From: Siphonodentalium dalli
Lineage: Eukaryota > Mollusca > Scaphopoda > Gadilida > Siphonodentaliidae
Direction of reading: 5' to 3'
Assembly: GCA_032622095.1 (NCBI GenBank)
Contig: CP136063.1
Coordinates: 215,031,982 to 215,095,981, forward strand
Length of the DNA: 64,000 nucleotides
Shown: piece by piece, positions 54,556 through 64,000 of the stretch
Layout: every line of letters starts with the position of its first letter
Numbering within the stretch: position 1 is the stretch's first letter
The notes under the pieces: generated by a model
Told to the model about the DNA's origin: nothing
Seen by the model: only the letters and a program-made list of their open reading frames with translations
The model's database searches: none
Program-made: the position numbers and the translations under genes

Positions 54556-55566
54556 ATGGTTACTCTTTATGGTAGCTACATGTATAACATGTACTTTTAT
54601 TATTCCAAGTATTGAATTGTCATCTCGAGCAAAATTCCATCATGGTCTGATGTCAAAACGCCGATAGTCATATCAGACGGTGGTCAGCTCCCGAGACAAA
54701 CCAATTTGAGCTGACATTATTTGCTTTAATGAAAAATTAGTGAACAAATTTTGAAATGAGATTGATGCGGCAGAACCGGAATATAATTAATTCTTTATCA
54801 GGAAATCGCCTGTGGTGTTCATGTCTGGTCTCGGAGGTCATCAGAAAAATAAATCGTACTGTCCATAGCTTCGAGGAAAATAGACAATCATGTATCTAAA
54901 ACCACCAGTCCGTCCACTTTGGTCAGTGTCTTCGGTAAGCTGGTTCACCATTGTCAAATATCCCAAGCCAATTAGCGCGACGGATATAAGTTCAGTGAAA
55001 ATGGTTTCACGTATTTTGCAGACCTTATAGACTAATCTGTTTCCATTAGAAAAAAGGGAAGCGAATTTTTACATTAATGACGAAGTCAGTGGGTGGCGAG
55101 TAGGATATCGGTAGATTCGTGGGTTGTATACTTTTTCGGAGAACGGAGGTAATTGAAATAGCAGCGAATCTTATTTAAGCCTATTTGATTTTTGCTGTCC
55201 AGTCGAGTGTCCAGGGATAATTAGATTAATTGAAGTCGCCTTGTCTGTCCGTTCATCCGGATTTAGTTAGAATGTTTTTGTAGGATCTAGTCAGGGTTTC
55301 TGACAGATTTTGTTGAATTTCGTCGATATTTTTTATTCAATCAAGCTGAGAGAGTCCACCAGCCAAAAATCCCCGCCAATCTTATTAACCTTTCACCCTT
55401 TGACTGATGGGATTCAATATCATGAGTGTAAAGCCCCTTGGTCAAACTTAGATTATCTCTGCTGTTTTGTTATATATTAATTCTAAAATGCCAGCCAAGA
55501 CTGGAAATAAGCATCTGGTCATGGTCAATGACTTGCGGAAAAGCACTAATGACCAGTGCATGTTTG
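54556..55566. other. No gene seen
   Basis: Unique-looking sequence. AATTCTTTATCAG at 54789-54801 is acceptor-like but no good donor follows in an open phase. Confidence 0.35.
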
Positions 55567-55836
55567 CTTGTATTCAAGCCTTGAAATAGTGTGTCTGTCA
55601 TTTGCAGAATGAGATTCGCAGAGGGTGAATTTAGTGATGCTACCATGCATAGCGGGCTAGCATCACCAATTTCACCCTCTGGGAACCTCATTCTGCTGAG
55701 GTGTAAGCAGAATGAGGTCCCCAGAGGGTGAATTTGGTGATGCTAGCCCACTATGTGGGGTAGCATCACTAAATTCACCCTCTGGGGACCTCATTCTGCA
55801 AATGACATGCACACTATTTCAAGGTTTGCTTGTATT
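55567..55836 (+). mobile_element. Family F MITE, short form, 8-bp duplication
   Basis: The element 55575-55828 is flanked by CTTGTATT at 55567-55574 and 55829-55836. The two hairpins, CCATGCATAGCGGG and CCACTATGTGGGG cores, sit head to head across TGAGGTGTAAG. Confidence 0.9.
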
Positions 55837-56084
55837 TGTCATTATAACTGGTGATCATTTATGTATTATGCACAGATAACATTTTGCAATATTTTGTTGA
55901 TTCAACGTGTGTAAGTCAATAAATTTGTTACTTGTAACAAACTACCTGTACCATTTTCAATGCCTTGATAAAATGTATAATTGATTATATGTGTCGCTTG
56001 TGTATCCAAAAAAGAAAACAAACAACATTGCATGCATTGCATGCTTCTCCTCTAAGCTGGTCCCTGGGTTATCTGAATATATTC

Positions 56085-56745
56085 CAGGGGAACGAACTAC
56101 AGTTACCTAAAGCATAAACCAGGGGAACAAATAATAGGTTAGACAAATTTTTAAATGTGCGGACCTGCAAGCCTTGAAATAGTGAGCCTGTCATTTGCAG
56201 AATGAGGTTCCCAGAGGGTGAATTTAGTGATGCTACCCTGCATAGCGGGCTAGCATCACCAAATTCACCCTCTGGGAACCTCATTCTGCTGAGGTGTAAG
56301 CAGAATGAAGTCCCCAGAGGGTGAATTTGGTGATGCTAGCCCGCTATGCGGGGTAGCATCACTAAATTCACCCTCTGGGGATTTCATTCTGCAAATGACA
56401 GGCTCACTATTTCAAGGCTTGCGGACCTGGTATGTATCAGTGTGTTGTCTGTATTATGAATTGAGCCATATGCTGGTAGCATTCTCTCAAACCCCAAACT
56501 TAACAGGTATCGGCTGTAGTCTGCCCACCTGAGGACTATGTAAAGTTAACTACTGTTACCTATAAAAGCACAAACCAGGGGAACGAAAAATATGTTGTGC
56601 TAAATTTTGAAATGTGCTGGCCTGGTATGTAACAGTGTGTTGTCGGTATTATAAATTGAGTCATATGCTGGTAACATTCTCTCAATCCCCAAACTTCACA
56701 GGTATCGCTGTAGTCTTCACACCTGAGGACTATGTTAAGTTATTT
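56085..56745 (+). repeat. ~190-bp direct duplication, one copy carrying F
   Basis: AAACCAGGGGAAC, AAATGTGC, CTGGTATGTA and ATGCTGGTA occur in order in the first copy (56105-56540, interrupted by F) and again at 56570-56745. The second copy is uninterrupted at the corresponding site. Confidence 0.75.
56160..56429 (+). mobile_element. Family F MITE, short form, best preserved
   Basis: The element 56168-56421, from CAAGCCTTGAAATAGTGAG to CTCACTATTTCAAGGCTTG, is flanked by CGGACCTG at 56160-56167 and 56422-56429. Hairpin 1 (~56198-56288) and hairpin 2 (~56301-56391) are reverse complements. The equivalent empty site in the neighbouring repeat reads GTGCTGGCCTGGTATG. Confidence 0.93.
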
Positions 56746-57218
56746 TTACTATTGAACAATGTTTTGTGAAATTTACTGTGTATATGCCAAGCATATGGGG
56801 AGGTTTAGTCCTGGCATTTAAAGATTGCTTTTAACTCAAGAGTTTGATCCAACACAAATAAATAGCACTCTACCACGCTTCCCTGTCTTAAAGGCGAACT
56901 GTGGCATTGACACGTAAAATCCTCCAGGAATCCGAGGGGTAGATCGGGTTGTCGCTCTACACGCCATCTTGGCACGGCCAATGCTTTCATTGCCAGCAAA
57001 TCAGTTGAAGTTTATTTAATGATTTCTCGAAATTACTGAAGATTCACAATGCGTGATCAGCGGGAGTATATCCAAACATATGGGAGAGCTTACGCCCGGC
57101 CACAGAAAAATCGTGCTCATGTTTACAGAACTAATTTTACTGAGATTCTCTGTATTTGTTTCTGAGAGTAAATAGTAAAAAGTGTTGAAGATTCTGTCAT
57201 GACTCCAAACCCCAACAA
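56746..57218. other. No gene seen
   Basis: Unique-looking. Two opposite-strand frames (56805-56999, 57016-57255) lack motifs and splice framing. Confidence 0.35.
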
Positions 57219-57436
57219 TACAGTAATGCCCTAAATAATTTGACTCTTTAACCACAGCAGAATTATGGGTAACTTTTCAGGATTTAGTCTGAAATATGGC
57301 TTGTTGCCATTCATCGGAAAGCTCTCAGTTAGAGCTTTCCGATGAATGGCAACAAGCCATATTTCCTTCTAAATCCTGAAAAGTTACTCATAATTCTGCT
57401 GTAGTTAAGGAGTCGATAATTTAGGGCATTACTGTA
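57219..57436 (+). mobile_element. Family D foldback MITE
   Basis: TACAGTAATGCCCTAAATAA to TTTAGGGCATTACTGTA. Arms meet at AAGCTCTCAGTTAGAGCTTT. Confidence 0.85.
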
Positions 57437-57499
57437 CAACAACATTATTACCATTGAACCCAAATTCATTACCGTGTCATTTTCTCCTGAAGATCATTC

Positions 57500-57706
57500 T
57501 TACCCGTTCCATGACTGGAGCTTTGTGCCAATGTATTCTCTTATATATGCGAGCCTTGCCTATATAAGAGAATGCATTGGTCTAACAATATTTACCTTGA
57601 CCTTGTAAGCCAATGCATTCTCTTATATATGCGAGGCTCCCAATGAGAGATTCGCATACATAAGAGAATGCACTGGCACAGGATCTTTAATGCACGGAAG
57701 GGCTAA
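57500..57706 (-). mobile_element. Family C MITE, reverse copy, shortened
   Basis: CCCGTTCCATGACTGGAGCT to TTTAATGCACGGAAGGGCTAA. The first hairpin lost its loop half, the second is intact. TTAA flanks are mutated (TTAC, CTAA). Confidence 0.65.
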
Positions 57707-57879
57707 TTAAACCACATTTTAGACATATTTTCTGTGACAAACATTTTCCAAAAAATATTATACATTTGTAGAGTTACAAGCCTCAGCCTCGTAGTATTTA
57801 ATTTTGTTTCGATCACTTGAGGCTCTTAGATTATTCTCAATTTCTATTTGATTACCATAATGGAATGTTTCACATCACT
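57707..57879. repeat. Dispersed repeat T, third copy
   Basis: GATTATTCTCAATTTCTATT and GTTTCACATCACTT match 2548-2600. Family A then inserts at the adjacent TTAA. Confidence 0.55.
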
Positions 57880-58472
57880 TTAACCCTTTACCCAACAAAA
57901 CGGCCAAAAACACCCAAATAAAGCTTCAACAGCCTAAAATATCTTCGGCCTGTCTCAATAACACCATACAAATATGGATATCATTGGAACCGGTTCATTG
58001 ACTACATTGTGATGGTTACAGTTATGCCATGTGCCAATGCATTCTCTTATATATGCAAGTCGACCATAGGTCGTCTCGCTTTTTATAAAAATTTTCTACA
58101 TTCTTTGACAATTTTATCATTTTTAATATGTGTTAACCCTTTGAGTGCCAGGTCCGATTTTTGTATCAACCCATATACCCTGTGCCAATGCATTCTCTTA
58201 TATATGCGAGTCGACCATAGGTCGTCTCGCATATATAAGAGAATGCATTGGCTTAACAATTTATTTTTTTTTACAATTTTTTACAATTTTAATATATTTT
58301 ATTATATTCTTTAACAGACTTATTGTGTAGGTTTAGGGCCGATAATATCGGCCCCTGACACTCAAAGGGTTAAGCCAATGCATTCTCTTATATATGCGAG
58401 GTGACCTATGGTCGACTCGCATATATAAGAGAATGCATTGGCACAGGGCCGTTCTGTTGGGTAAAGGGTTAA
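57880..58472 (-). mobile_element. Family A MITE carrying a nested B
   Basis: TTAA at 57880-57883 and 58469-58472. The first hairpin is truncated after GTCGTCTCGC. A family B element is inserted at the conserved TGTGTTAAGCC of the spacer. The second hairpin follows intact. Confidence 0.88.
58133..58373 (-). mobile_element. Family B MITE nested in A
   Basis: TTAA at 58133-58136 and 58370-58373. Ends CCCTTTGAGTGCCAGGTCCG and CCTGACACTCAAAGGG. One 67-bp hairpin only (58190-58256), of the family A type (GTCGACC/GGTCGTC). Confidence 0.9.
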
Positions 58473-58529
58473 CTGCATTTACTTAGTCTTGAATGAGACC
58501 ATTTTAGTACGAAATTCACATTTCCAAAG

Positions 58530-58577
58530 TCTCTTTCAAGAAATGAGTCCATCCCTGGACCCCACCAGGAAATACAG
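58530..58577 (+). CDS. Candidate exon (weak), 48 bp
   Basis: Donor CAG|GTAGCA at 58578. With a start after CCAAAG (58529) it is 16 codons in phase 0, matching the phase after the 53071 exon, and reads SLSRNESIPGPHQEIQ. The acceptor ends AAG and its pyrimidine tract is poor. An alternative start at 58541 would break the phase. Confidence 0.2.
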
Positions 58578-58893
58578 GTAGCATGCGAGATGGATTAAAT
58601 CAACTACTTTCAATTTAATGGAGGACTGAGAAAAATTGAAATAGCTGCATCTGTTATCATTTTAGAATAATAAGCAAAACTAGACAATAAATTCTCTTGG
58701 ATCAAAAGAAAAACGTGATTTTTTTTCTCATAAGCTTAATGATAGATATAACTGCCTTCAAGATGAATTCACAAATATAACGAAAACATGCCCCAACTGT
58801 GGGAATTTTCTTCACTAAAAATTAAATGCATGACAACTATTTTCTATTTGGGAGGCTTGGAATGTGCGGACTATCAACGAAAACATCTTCTGA

Positions 58894-59353
58894 CATGTGG
58901 GCAAGCCTGCAGATAGTGTGTCTGTCATTTGCAGAATGAGGTCCCCAGAGGGTGAATTTAGTGATGCTATCCCGCACGGCGGGGTAACACCACCAAATTC
59001 ACCCTCCGGGGACCTCATTCTGCTTAGGCCTCATCATCTGGGAAGTATCTATAGTCTCAAATTAACATGGTTTTAGTTACTTTTTCCCTTCTGTGAAGTT
59101 TCTATATCTCCTAATTTGCAGAAGATAAAATACATAAACAAGATGATATAAATGGGTGAACATCTACAGAACCAACTTCAACGGGGGAACTCAAACTGAA
59201 ATCCTAGGTCTCCCATAGTAGTTGAGGCCTAAGCAGAATGAGGTTCCCAGAGAGTGAATTTGGTGATGCTAGCCTGCTGTGTGGGATAGCGTCACCGTCT
59301 GGGGACCTCATTCTGCAAATGACAGACACACTATCTGCAGCCTCGCATGTGGG
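58894..59353 (+). mobile_element. Family F MITE, long form, 8-bp duplication
   Basis: The element 58902-59345 runs CAAGCCTGCAGATAGTGTG to CACTATCTGCAGCCTCG. CATGTGGG is duplicated at 58894-58901 and 59346-59353. The tips GCAGATAG/CTATCTGC covary relative to TTGAAATAG in other copies. Confidence 0.9.
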
Positions 59354-59630
59354 CAGACAATTGGAGAATATCTTCTGTGAGCAAGCGTCCAGATTTCGAG
59401 AGAAGATAAAATTCAATGCAGTGAGAAATACATGTGAGAAAATGAGCGGATGCTATTTTAGCATAAGCTAAGCTGCGGGATTAATTCACTAGAGAAAAAA
59501 TAAATTACTATCTTTGATATAAAATCTTTGAAAGTCGTAGAACTTCAAGATGAGGTTAGAAAACAGGCTGCGTCTACATAACTCCTGTCTCACAGTAAAT
59601 CTCAGCCCCGCAATTACACTCAAATAGTTT
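59354..59630. other. No gene seen
   Basis: Short unique-looking stretch before the 600-bp array. Confidence 0.35.
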
Positions 59631-61143
59631 TGTAAAACACCTATATACCCATAATTATTTCCCTCATGGAACTCCACCCAGGTATCAATTAACCTTTTAA
59701 CCAGGTAGTTTTCTCCCCAGGTAAAATTAGATAACAGGTAAAAGCAATCCTTCTGGCTGGGAGTTTGAGAATTCTACTTGAAATATTATCAGTGGATCAC
59801 TGTTAGCAGCCGCTTCAAAAATCGTAAACTTGTCAAATTTTGTTATTTAAACGGCTGCCAATTCATGAGAATTAAATTTATGGCATGCATGTGTGAAGGA
59901 GTTTGCTTGTGTGTTCATGCAATTTACATTTGTAAAGCATGGTAATTAAGGGCTCTGTGGGTTTATATATATATGTACCCGAATGCTAACATATCTGCCC
60001 GGATAGATAGATGGACAAACAAATATATGGATGGATGAAGCAAATAAATTCTGTATACCCCCCCCCCACAATTTTTTAGAAAGTGCATGGACTGACACAC
60101 CTTTGACATCAATATTATGAGTATTGTGGGGACGATTCCATCTTCTAGGTTTCACATATAAAATAGCTATATATCTTGGATTTTTTTATTGGTGATTTGA
60201 AGCCATTCATTAACCTTTTTACCTTGTAAAACACCCATATAACCATAATTATTTCCCTTGTAGAAATCCACCCAGGTATCAATTAACCTTTTAACCCCTG
60301 TTTAACCAGGTAGTTTTCTCCCCAGGTAAAATTAGATAACAGTTAAAACCAAACCTTTTGGCTGCGAATTTAAGAATTCTACTTGAAATATTATCAGGGG
60401 AATCACTGTTATCAGCCGCTTCAAAAATTGTAAACTTGTAAAATTCTGTAATTTAAACGGCTGCCAATTCATGAGAATTAAATTTGTGGCATGTATTTGT
60501 GAAGGAGTTTGCTTATGTGTTCATGCAATTTACATTTGTAAAGCATGGTAAGGGCTCTGTCGGTTTATATATATGTACCCGAATGCTAAGATATCTGCCC
60601 AGATAGATAGATGGACAAAAAAATATATGGATGGATGAAGCAAATAAATTCTGTATACCCCCCCCCCCCCCCCCCACACACAATTGTTTAGACGGTGTAT
60701 GGACTGACACACCTTTGACATCAATATTATGAGATTTGTGGTGGCGATTCCATCTTCTAGGTTTCACATATAAAATAGCTATATATCTTGGATTTTTCTA
60801 TTGGTGATTTGAAGCCATTCATTAACCTTTTTGCCTTATAAAACACCTATATAACCATCCTTATTTCCCTTGTAGAATCCACCCAGGTATCAATTAACCT
60901 TTTAACCAGGTAGTTTTCTCCTCAGGTAAAATTTTTTAACAGGTAAAAGCAATCCTTCTGGCTGGGAGTTTAAGAATTCTACTCTGAACATTATCAGTGG
61001 AATCCCTGTTAGCAGCAGTTTTAAAAATCATAAACTTGTCAAATTCTGCAATTTAAACGGCTGCCAATTCATGTTAAATTAACTTGTGAATTGTGTCTAA
61101 TGCCTGATTAGACGGTTTGCCCATGTGTTGGTGGCATGGACAG

Positions 61144-61404
61144 GTAACCCTTTCATGAGGGAGCTGCGCTGGTGCAGCATTAAATGCCCTGTGCCAGTGC
61201 ATTCTGTTATATATATGAGTCTCCCATATTTAGCCTTGCATATATAAGAGAATGAACTGGCTTACAAATCAAGGTAAATATTGTTAGGCCAATGCATTCT
61301 CTTATATATGCCAGGCTCCCTATGGGAGACTCGCATATATAAGAGAATGCATTGGCACAAGGTTTCTGCAAAATTTCAGGAATCTCCAGTCATGGAAGGG
61401 TTAA
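61144..61404 (+). mobile_element. Family C MITE in the tandem array
   Basis: GTAA then CCCTTTCATGAGGGAGCTGC; right end ATCTCCAGTCATGGAAGGG and TTAA at 61401-61404. Both hairpins are present, the first with changes in the loop (CCCATATTTAGCC). Confidence 0.78.
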
Positions 61405-61600
61405 AATAACAGTAAAGGGCAGTGTGGGTTTATATATATGTAACTTAGGCTTAGATATTTCCACGGACAGACGGCTAGACGGACATATATATATCGATGG
61501 CCAGACAAAGTCTGTTCAGTATAACCCTATTAACCCCCCCCCCCCCCCCCCAATATTTTTTGGTAAGTAGATATAGAGAAATATTCACTATCAAGTCTGG

Positions 61601-62271
61601 ATATAGTGTGTCTGTCATTCTACTTTAACCCTTTACCCAACAGAAGGGCCCTGTGCCAATGCATTCTCTTATATATGCGAGTCGACCATAGGTCGCCTCG
61701 CATATATAAGAGAATGCATTGGCTTAACACATTAAAAATTATAAAATTGTTAAAGAATGTAAGAAAAAATGGTAAAAAGTGTTAAAAAAAGATTATTTTT
61801 TAGGCCAATGCATTCTCTTATATATGCGAGGCGACCTATGGTCGACTCGCATATATAAGAGAATGCATTGGCACAGGGCATAACTGTAACCATCACAATG
61901 TGGTCAAGGAGCCGGTTTCAATGATATCCATATTTGTATGGTTCTATTGAGACAGACCGAAGATATTTTAGGCTGTTGAAGCTTTACTTGGCCGGTTTTG
62001 GCCGGTTTGTTGGGTAAAGGGTTAATAGGTCTCATCTTCTCTGGAAAGTATCTTTATCAAATTAACAAGTTTTTCTTTTGCATAATCGAGGTGCTCAATG
62101 GGTGCACATCACCATCTGGGAAATTATATCTGTGTCTAAGTCTCCCATAGCAGATGAGGCCTTGAATTTGGTGACGCTAGCTCACTGTGCAGGGTACTGA
62201 GGGTGGAGTCACTAAATTCACCCTCTAGGGACCTCATTCTGAAAATGTCTGGCACCATATTTTCAGGTATG
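61601..62271 (+). mobile_element. Family F MITE with nested A
   Basis: Left end CAAGTCTGGATATAGTGTGT. The first hairpin is replaced by the A insertion. The F middle (CATAATCGAGGTGCTCAATG) and second hairpin are eroded. Right end ACCATATTTTCAGG. Confidence 0.65.
61625..62025 (+). mobile_element. Family A twin-hairpin MITE nested in F
   Basis: TTAA at 61625-61628 and 62022-62025. Both hairpins and GGCCGGTTTTGGCC are intact; one of the best copies. Confidence 0.9.
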
Positions 62272-62620
62272 CCCCCCCCCCCCCCATTTTTTTTAGAACA
62301 TGCATCATGGTACAGAAATATTCTCGATCACACTGACATACCCTCGATAAGACTGAGTGGTTGATGTGGGATAGCTATATATCTAGGATTTATTACTATT
62401 AGTGATCAGCACCCATTAATTAACCTTTTATAACGAGGTGGACTCCCTCCCCAGGTAGATATTAGATAAAGCAGGCTTTTACCTAGGATTTTAAGAGTAG
62501 CACTTGAAACCTTATCAATGGATGCAGTGTGTGTCACATCCATGATCAATTATAGCCTCATTACACAATATTTTTTAAAACTCATTTTGTGGTGTCTTTT
62601 AGTACTTTACCTAAGTCTGC

Positions 62621-63067
62621 AAATAGTGTGTCTGTTATTTGCCAAATGAGGTCACCAGAGGGTGAATTTAGTGATGCTATCCCACACGGTGGGCTAGCAT
62701 CGCCAAATTCACCCTCTCGGAACCTCATTATGCTTAGACCTCAACTGCTACGATACGACCTAGGATAAGACCTTGGATAAGATTGAAGTTCCCCAGTTGA
62801 AGTTGGTGGTTTTCACCCATTAGTCACCTCAATTATGCATTTTATCTTCTGCAAATTAGGGGATATAGAAACTGAACAAAAGGGAAAAAGTAACTAAAAA
62901 CTATGTTAATTTGAGACTATAGATACTTCCCAGAAAATGAGGCCTAAGCAGAATGAGGTCCCCAGATGTTGAATTTGGTGATTCTAGCCTGCCATGCGGA
63001 ATAGCATTACTAAATTCACCCTCTGGGGACCTCATTCTGCAAGTGACAGACACTATTTGCAGGCTTG
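62621..63067 (-). mobile_element. Family F MITE, long form, middle in reverse order
   Basis: Left end AAGTCTGCAAATAGTGTG, right end CACTATTTGCAGGCTTG. The middle (TTATCTTCTGCAAATTAGGG) is the complement of other long copies, so this copy is inverted. Both hairpins are present with changes. The target duplication is not recognisable. Confidence 0.75.
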
Positions 63068-63327
63068 CATGATCGTTTAGGGGCTCAATGCATTTTTGTG
63101 GTAATTTCATCATAGATATTTAATAGTATGTACTCAAATGCCCTAGTCTGTCAAGCCTGATTCGAAGCCATCGGTCAAGGACATTGTCTTTCAAGTGACC
63201 TAATCGATTGAGTCGGTGTAGGACAACATGACTGGTGTTAAAATGCAGTTTGAAGTATGTATCATTTCAAAATGTAATGATATAAATAATGATAACCAGG
63301 TGAATGGCATTTCAGATTATATGAGTC

Positions 63328-63963
63328 TTAACCCTTGATTATACTAAACGGATTCTCCCAGTCATTGTACATAAGAATATTCTAATATTGATTTGGAGGG
63401 ATGTTAACCCTTTACCCAACAGAAGGGCCCTGTGCCAATGCATTCTCTTATATATGCGAGTCGACCACAGGTCGCCTCGCATATATAAGAGAATGCATTG
63501 GCTTAACACATTAAAAACTATAAAATTGTTAAAGAATGTAAGAAAAAATGGTAAAAAGTTTTAGGCCAATGCATTCTCTTATATATGCGAGGCGACCTAT
63601 GGTCGACTCGCATATATAAGAGAATGCATTGGCACAGGGCATTACTGTAACCATCACAATGTGGTCAATGAGCCGGTTCCAATGATATCCATATTTGTAT
63701 GGTTTTATTGAGACAGACCGAAGATATTTTAGGCTGTTGAAGCTTTATTTGGCTGGTTTTGCCGGTTTGTTGGGTAAAGGGTTAAAGTGCTAAAAGCAGA
63801 CGACAGATAAATAAATGTGCAGAAGGAGTCCTATTTATTGAGGGAAATGTTTAGATAATAAGTTCAACAAACAATCTATTATATGGTTGTTTGTTGAACT
63901 TATTATCTGAACATTTCCTAAGGTAACTACTCATCAATGAGTATTTAGTATAGCGAGGGTTAA
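63328..63963 (-). mobile_element. Family E element with nested A
   Basis: TTAA then CCCTTGATTATACTAAACGG at the left. ATGAGTATTTAGTATAGCGA and GGG, TTAA at the right. The central palindrome AATGTTTAGATAATAAGTTC and its complement lie at 63846-63918. A is inserted at GGGATGTTAA. Confidence 0.8.
63404..63785 (+). mobile_element. Family A MITE nested in E
   Basis: TTAA at 63404-63407 and 63782-63785. Both hairpins are present. The spacer is shortened and one C of GGCCGG is lost near the right end. Confidence 0.9.
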
Positions 63964-64000
63964 CCCTTTACCCAACAAACCGACAAAACCGGCCAAATAA
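63960..64000 (-). mobile_element. Family A MITE, left end, cut by window edge
   Basis: It starts at the same TTAA that ends the E element, with CCCTTTACCCAACAAACCGA and AAACCGGCCAAATAA. The rest lies beyond the window. Confidence 0.85.

Larger units (their letters stand above)
59631..62600 (+). repeat. Degenerate ~600-bp tandem array with nested MITEs
   Basis: Units start with TGTAAAACACCTATAT at 59631, ~60225 and ~60836. Each has CCACCCAGGTATCAATTAAC, AAACGGCTGCCAATTCATG, a poly-C tract with CTGTATACCCCC and ATAGCTATATATCTTGGATT. Unit 3 is split by a family C insertion at 61144 and F/A insertions at 61601. Recognisable tails (GATAGCTATATATCTAGGAT, CCTCCCCAGGTAGA) continue to about 62470. 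Short opposite-strand frames repeat with the unit and are not genes. Confidence 0.82.

Noticed and set aside
54789-54870. Exon starting after AATTCTTTATCAG
   Set aside because: Good acceptor but no consensus donor before a stop in the phase required by the upstream exon.

Overview
The window is AT-rich animal genomic DNA, almost certainly intronic and repeat-dominated. There are no bacterial-type gene arrays, no CRISPR, no rRNA, and no long open reading frame outside a minisatellite. Several repeat types (elements opening with a TATACCCCC/GGGGGTATA or ATGCCCCC/GGGGGCAT hairpin followed by GTCC tracts, and AGCTCAACTT-type tandem elements) resemble what I associate with bivalve and other mollusc genomes, so a marine mollusc is the best guess. 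That guess is recognition, not a search result. Three short plus-strand exons (12000-12080, 50129-50171, 53071-53098) have good splice signals and join in one open frame. They encode a Ser/Asp/Glu-rich linker, so the window probably lies inside one long gene whose introns are filled with transposons. The gene is not identified. Layout: 1-7.4 kb holds TTAA-flanked MITEs (families A, B, C), 8-bp-duplicating MITEs (F), a TA-flanked foldback MITE (D) and a Helitron-like element (G). 7.4-8.6 kb is a 27-bp minisatellite. 8.8-20.8 kb has D, C, A, E and F copies, many nested, plus the first exon. 20.8-23.1 kb is a cluster of tandem-core (Helentron-like) elements. 23.3-24.7 kb is a 227-bp inverted repeat with a family A insertion in one arm. 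25-26.8 kb has a TTAA-ended element between two exon-like duplicates. 28-33 kb has D, E, C and N elements. 33.4-36.2 kb is a tandem-unit element (I) interrupted by G. 37-41 kb is comparatively unique. 41-52 kb has more A, C, D, E, F, G and H copies and the second exon. 52-59 kb has F and D copies, the third exon, and an element with a 152-bp duplication. 59.6-62.6 kb is a degenerate 600-bp tandem array carrying nested MITEs. 62.6-64 kb has F, then E, then A, inserted end to end. Shared logic: families A and C (TTAA target, piggyBac-type ends CCCTTT/AAAGGG) carry two internal 67-bp hairpins, and the second is the reverse complement of the first. Each stem has the same conserved mismatch. A and C differ in the stem core by paired, compensatory changes. 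Family B carries one such hairpin. The hAT-type family F has the same twin-inverted-hairpin build with unrelated sequence and 8-bp target duplications. This recurring design is the most unusual signal here. No transposase gene is visible, so all copies look non-autonomous. All family assignments come from ends, target duplications and internal comparison within the window.
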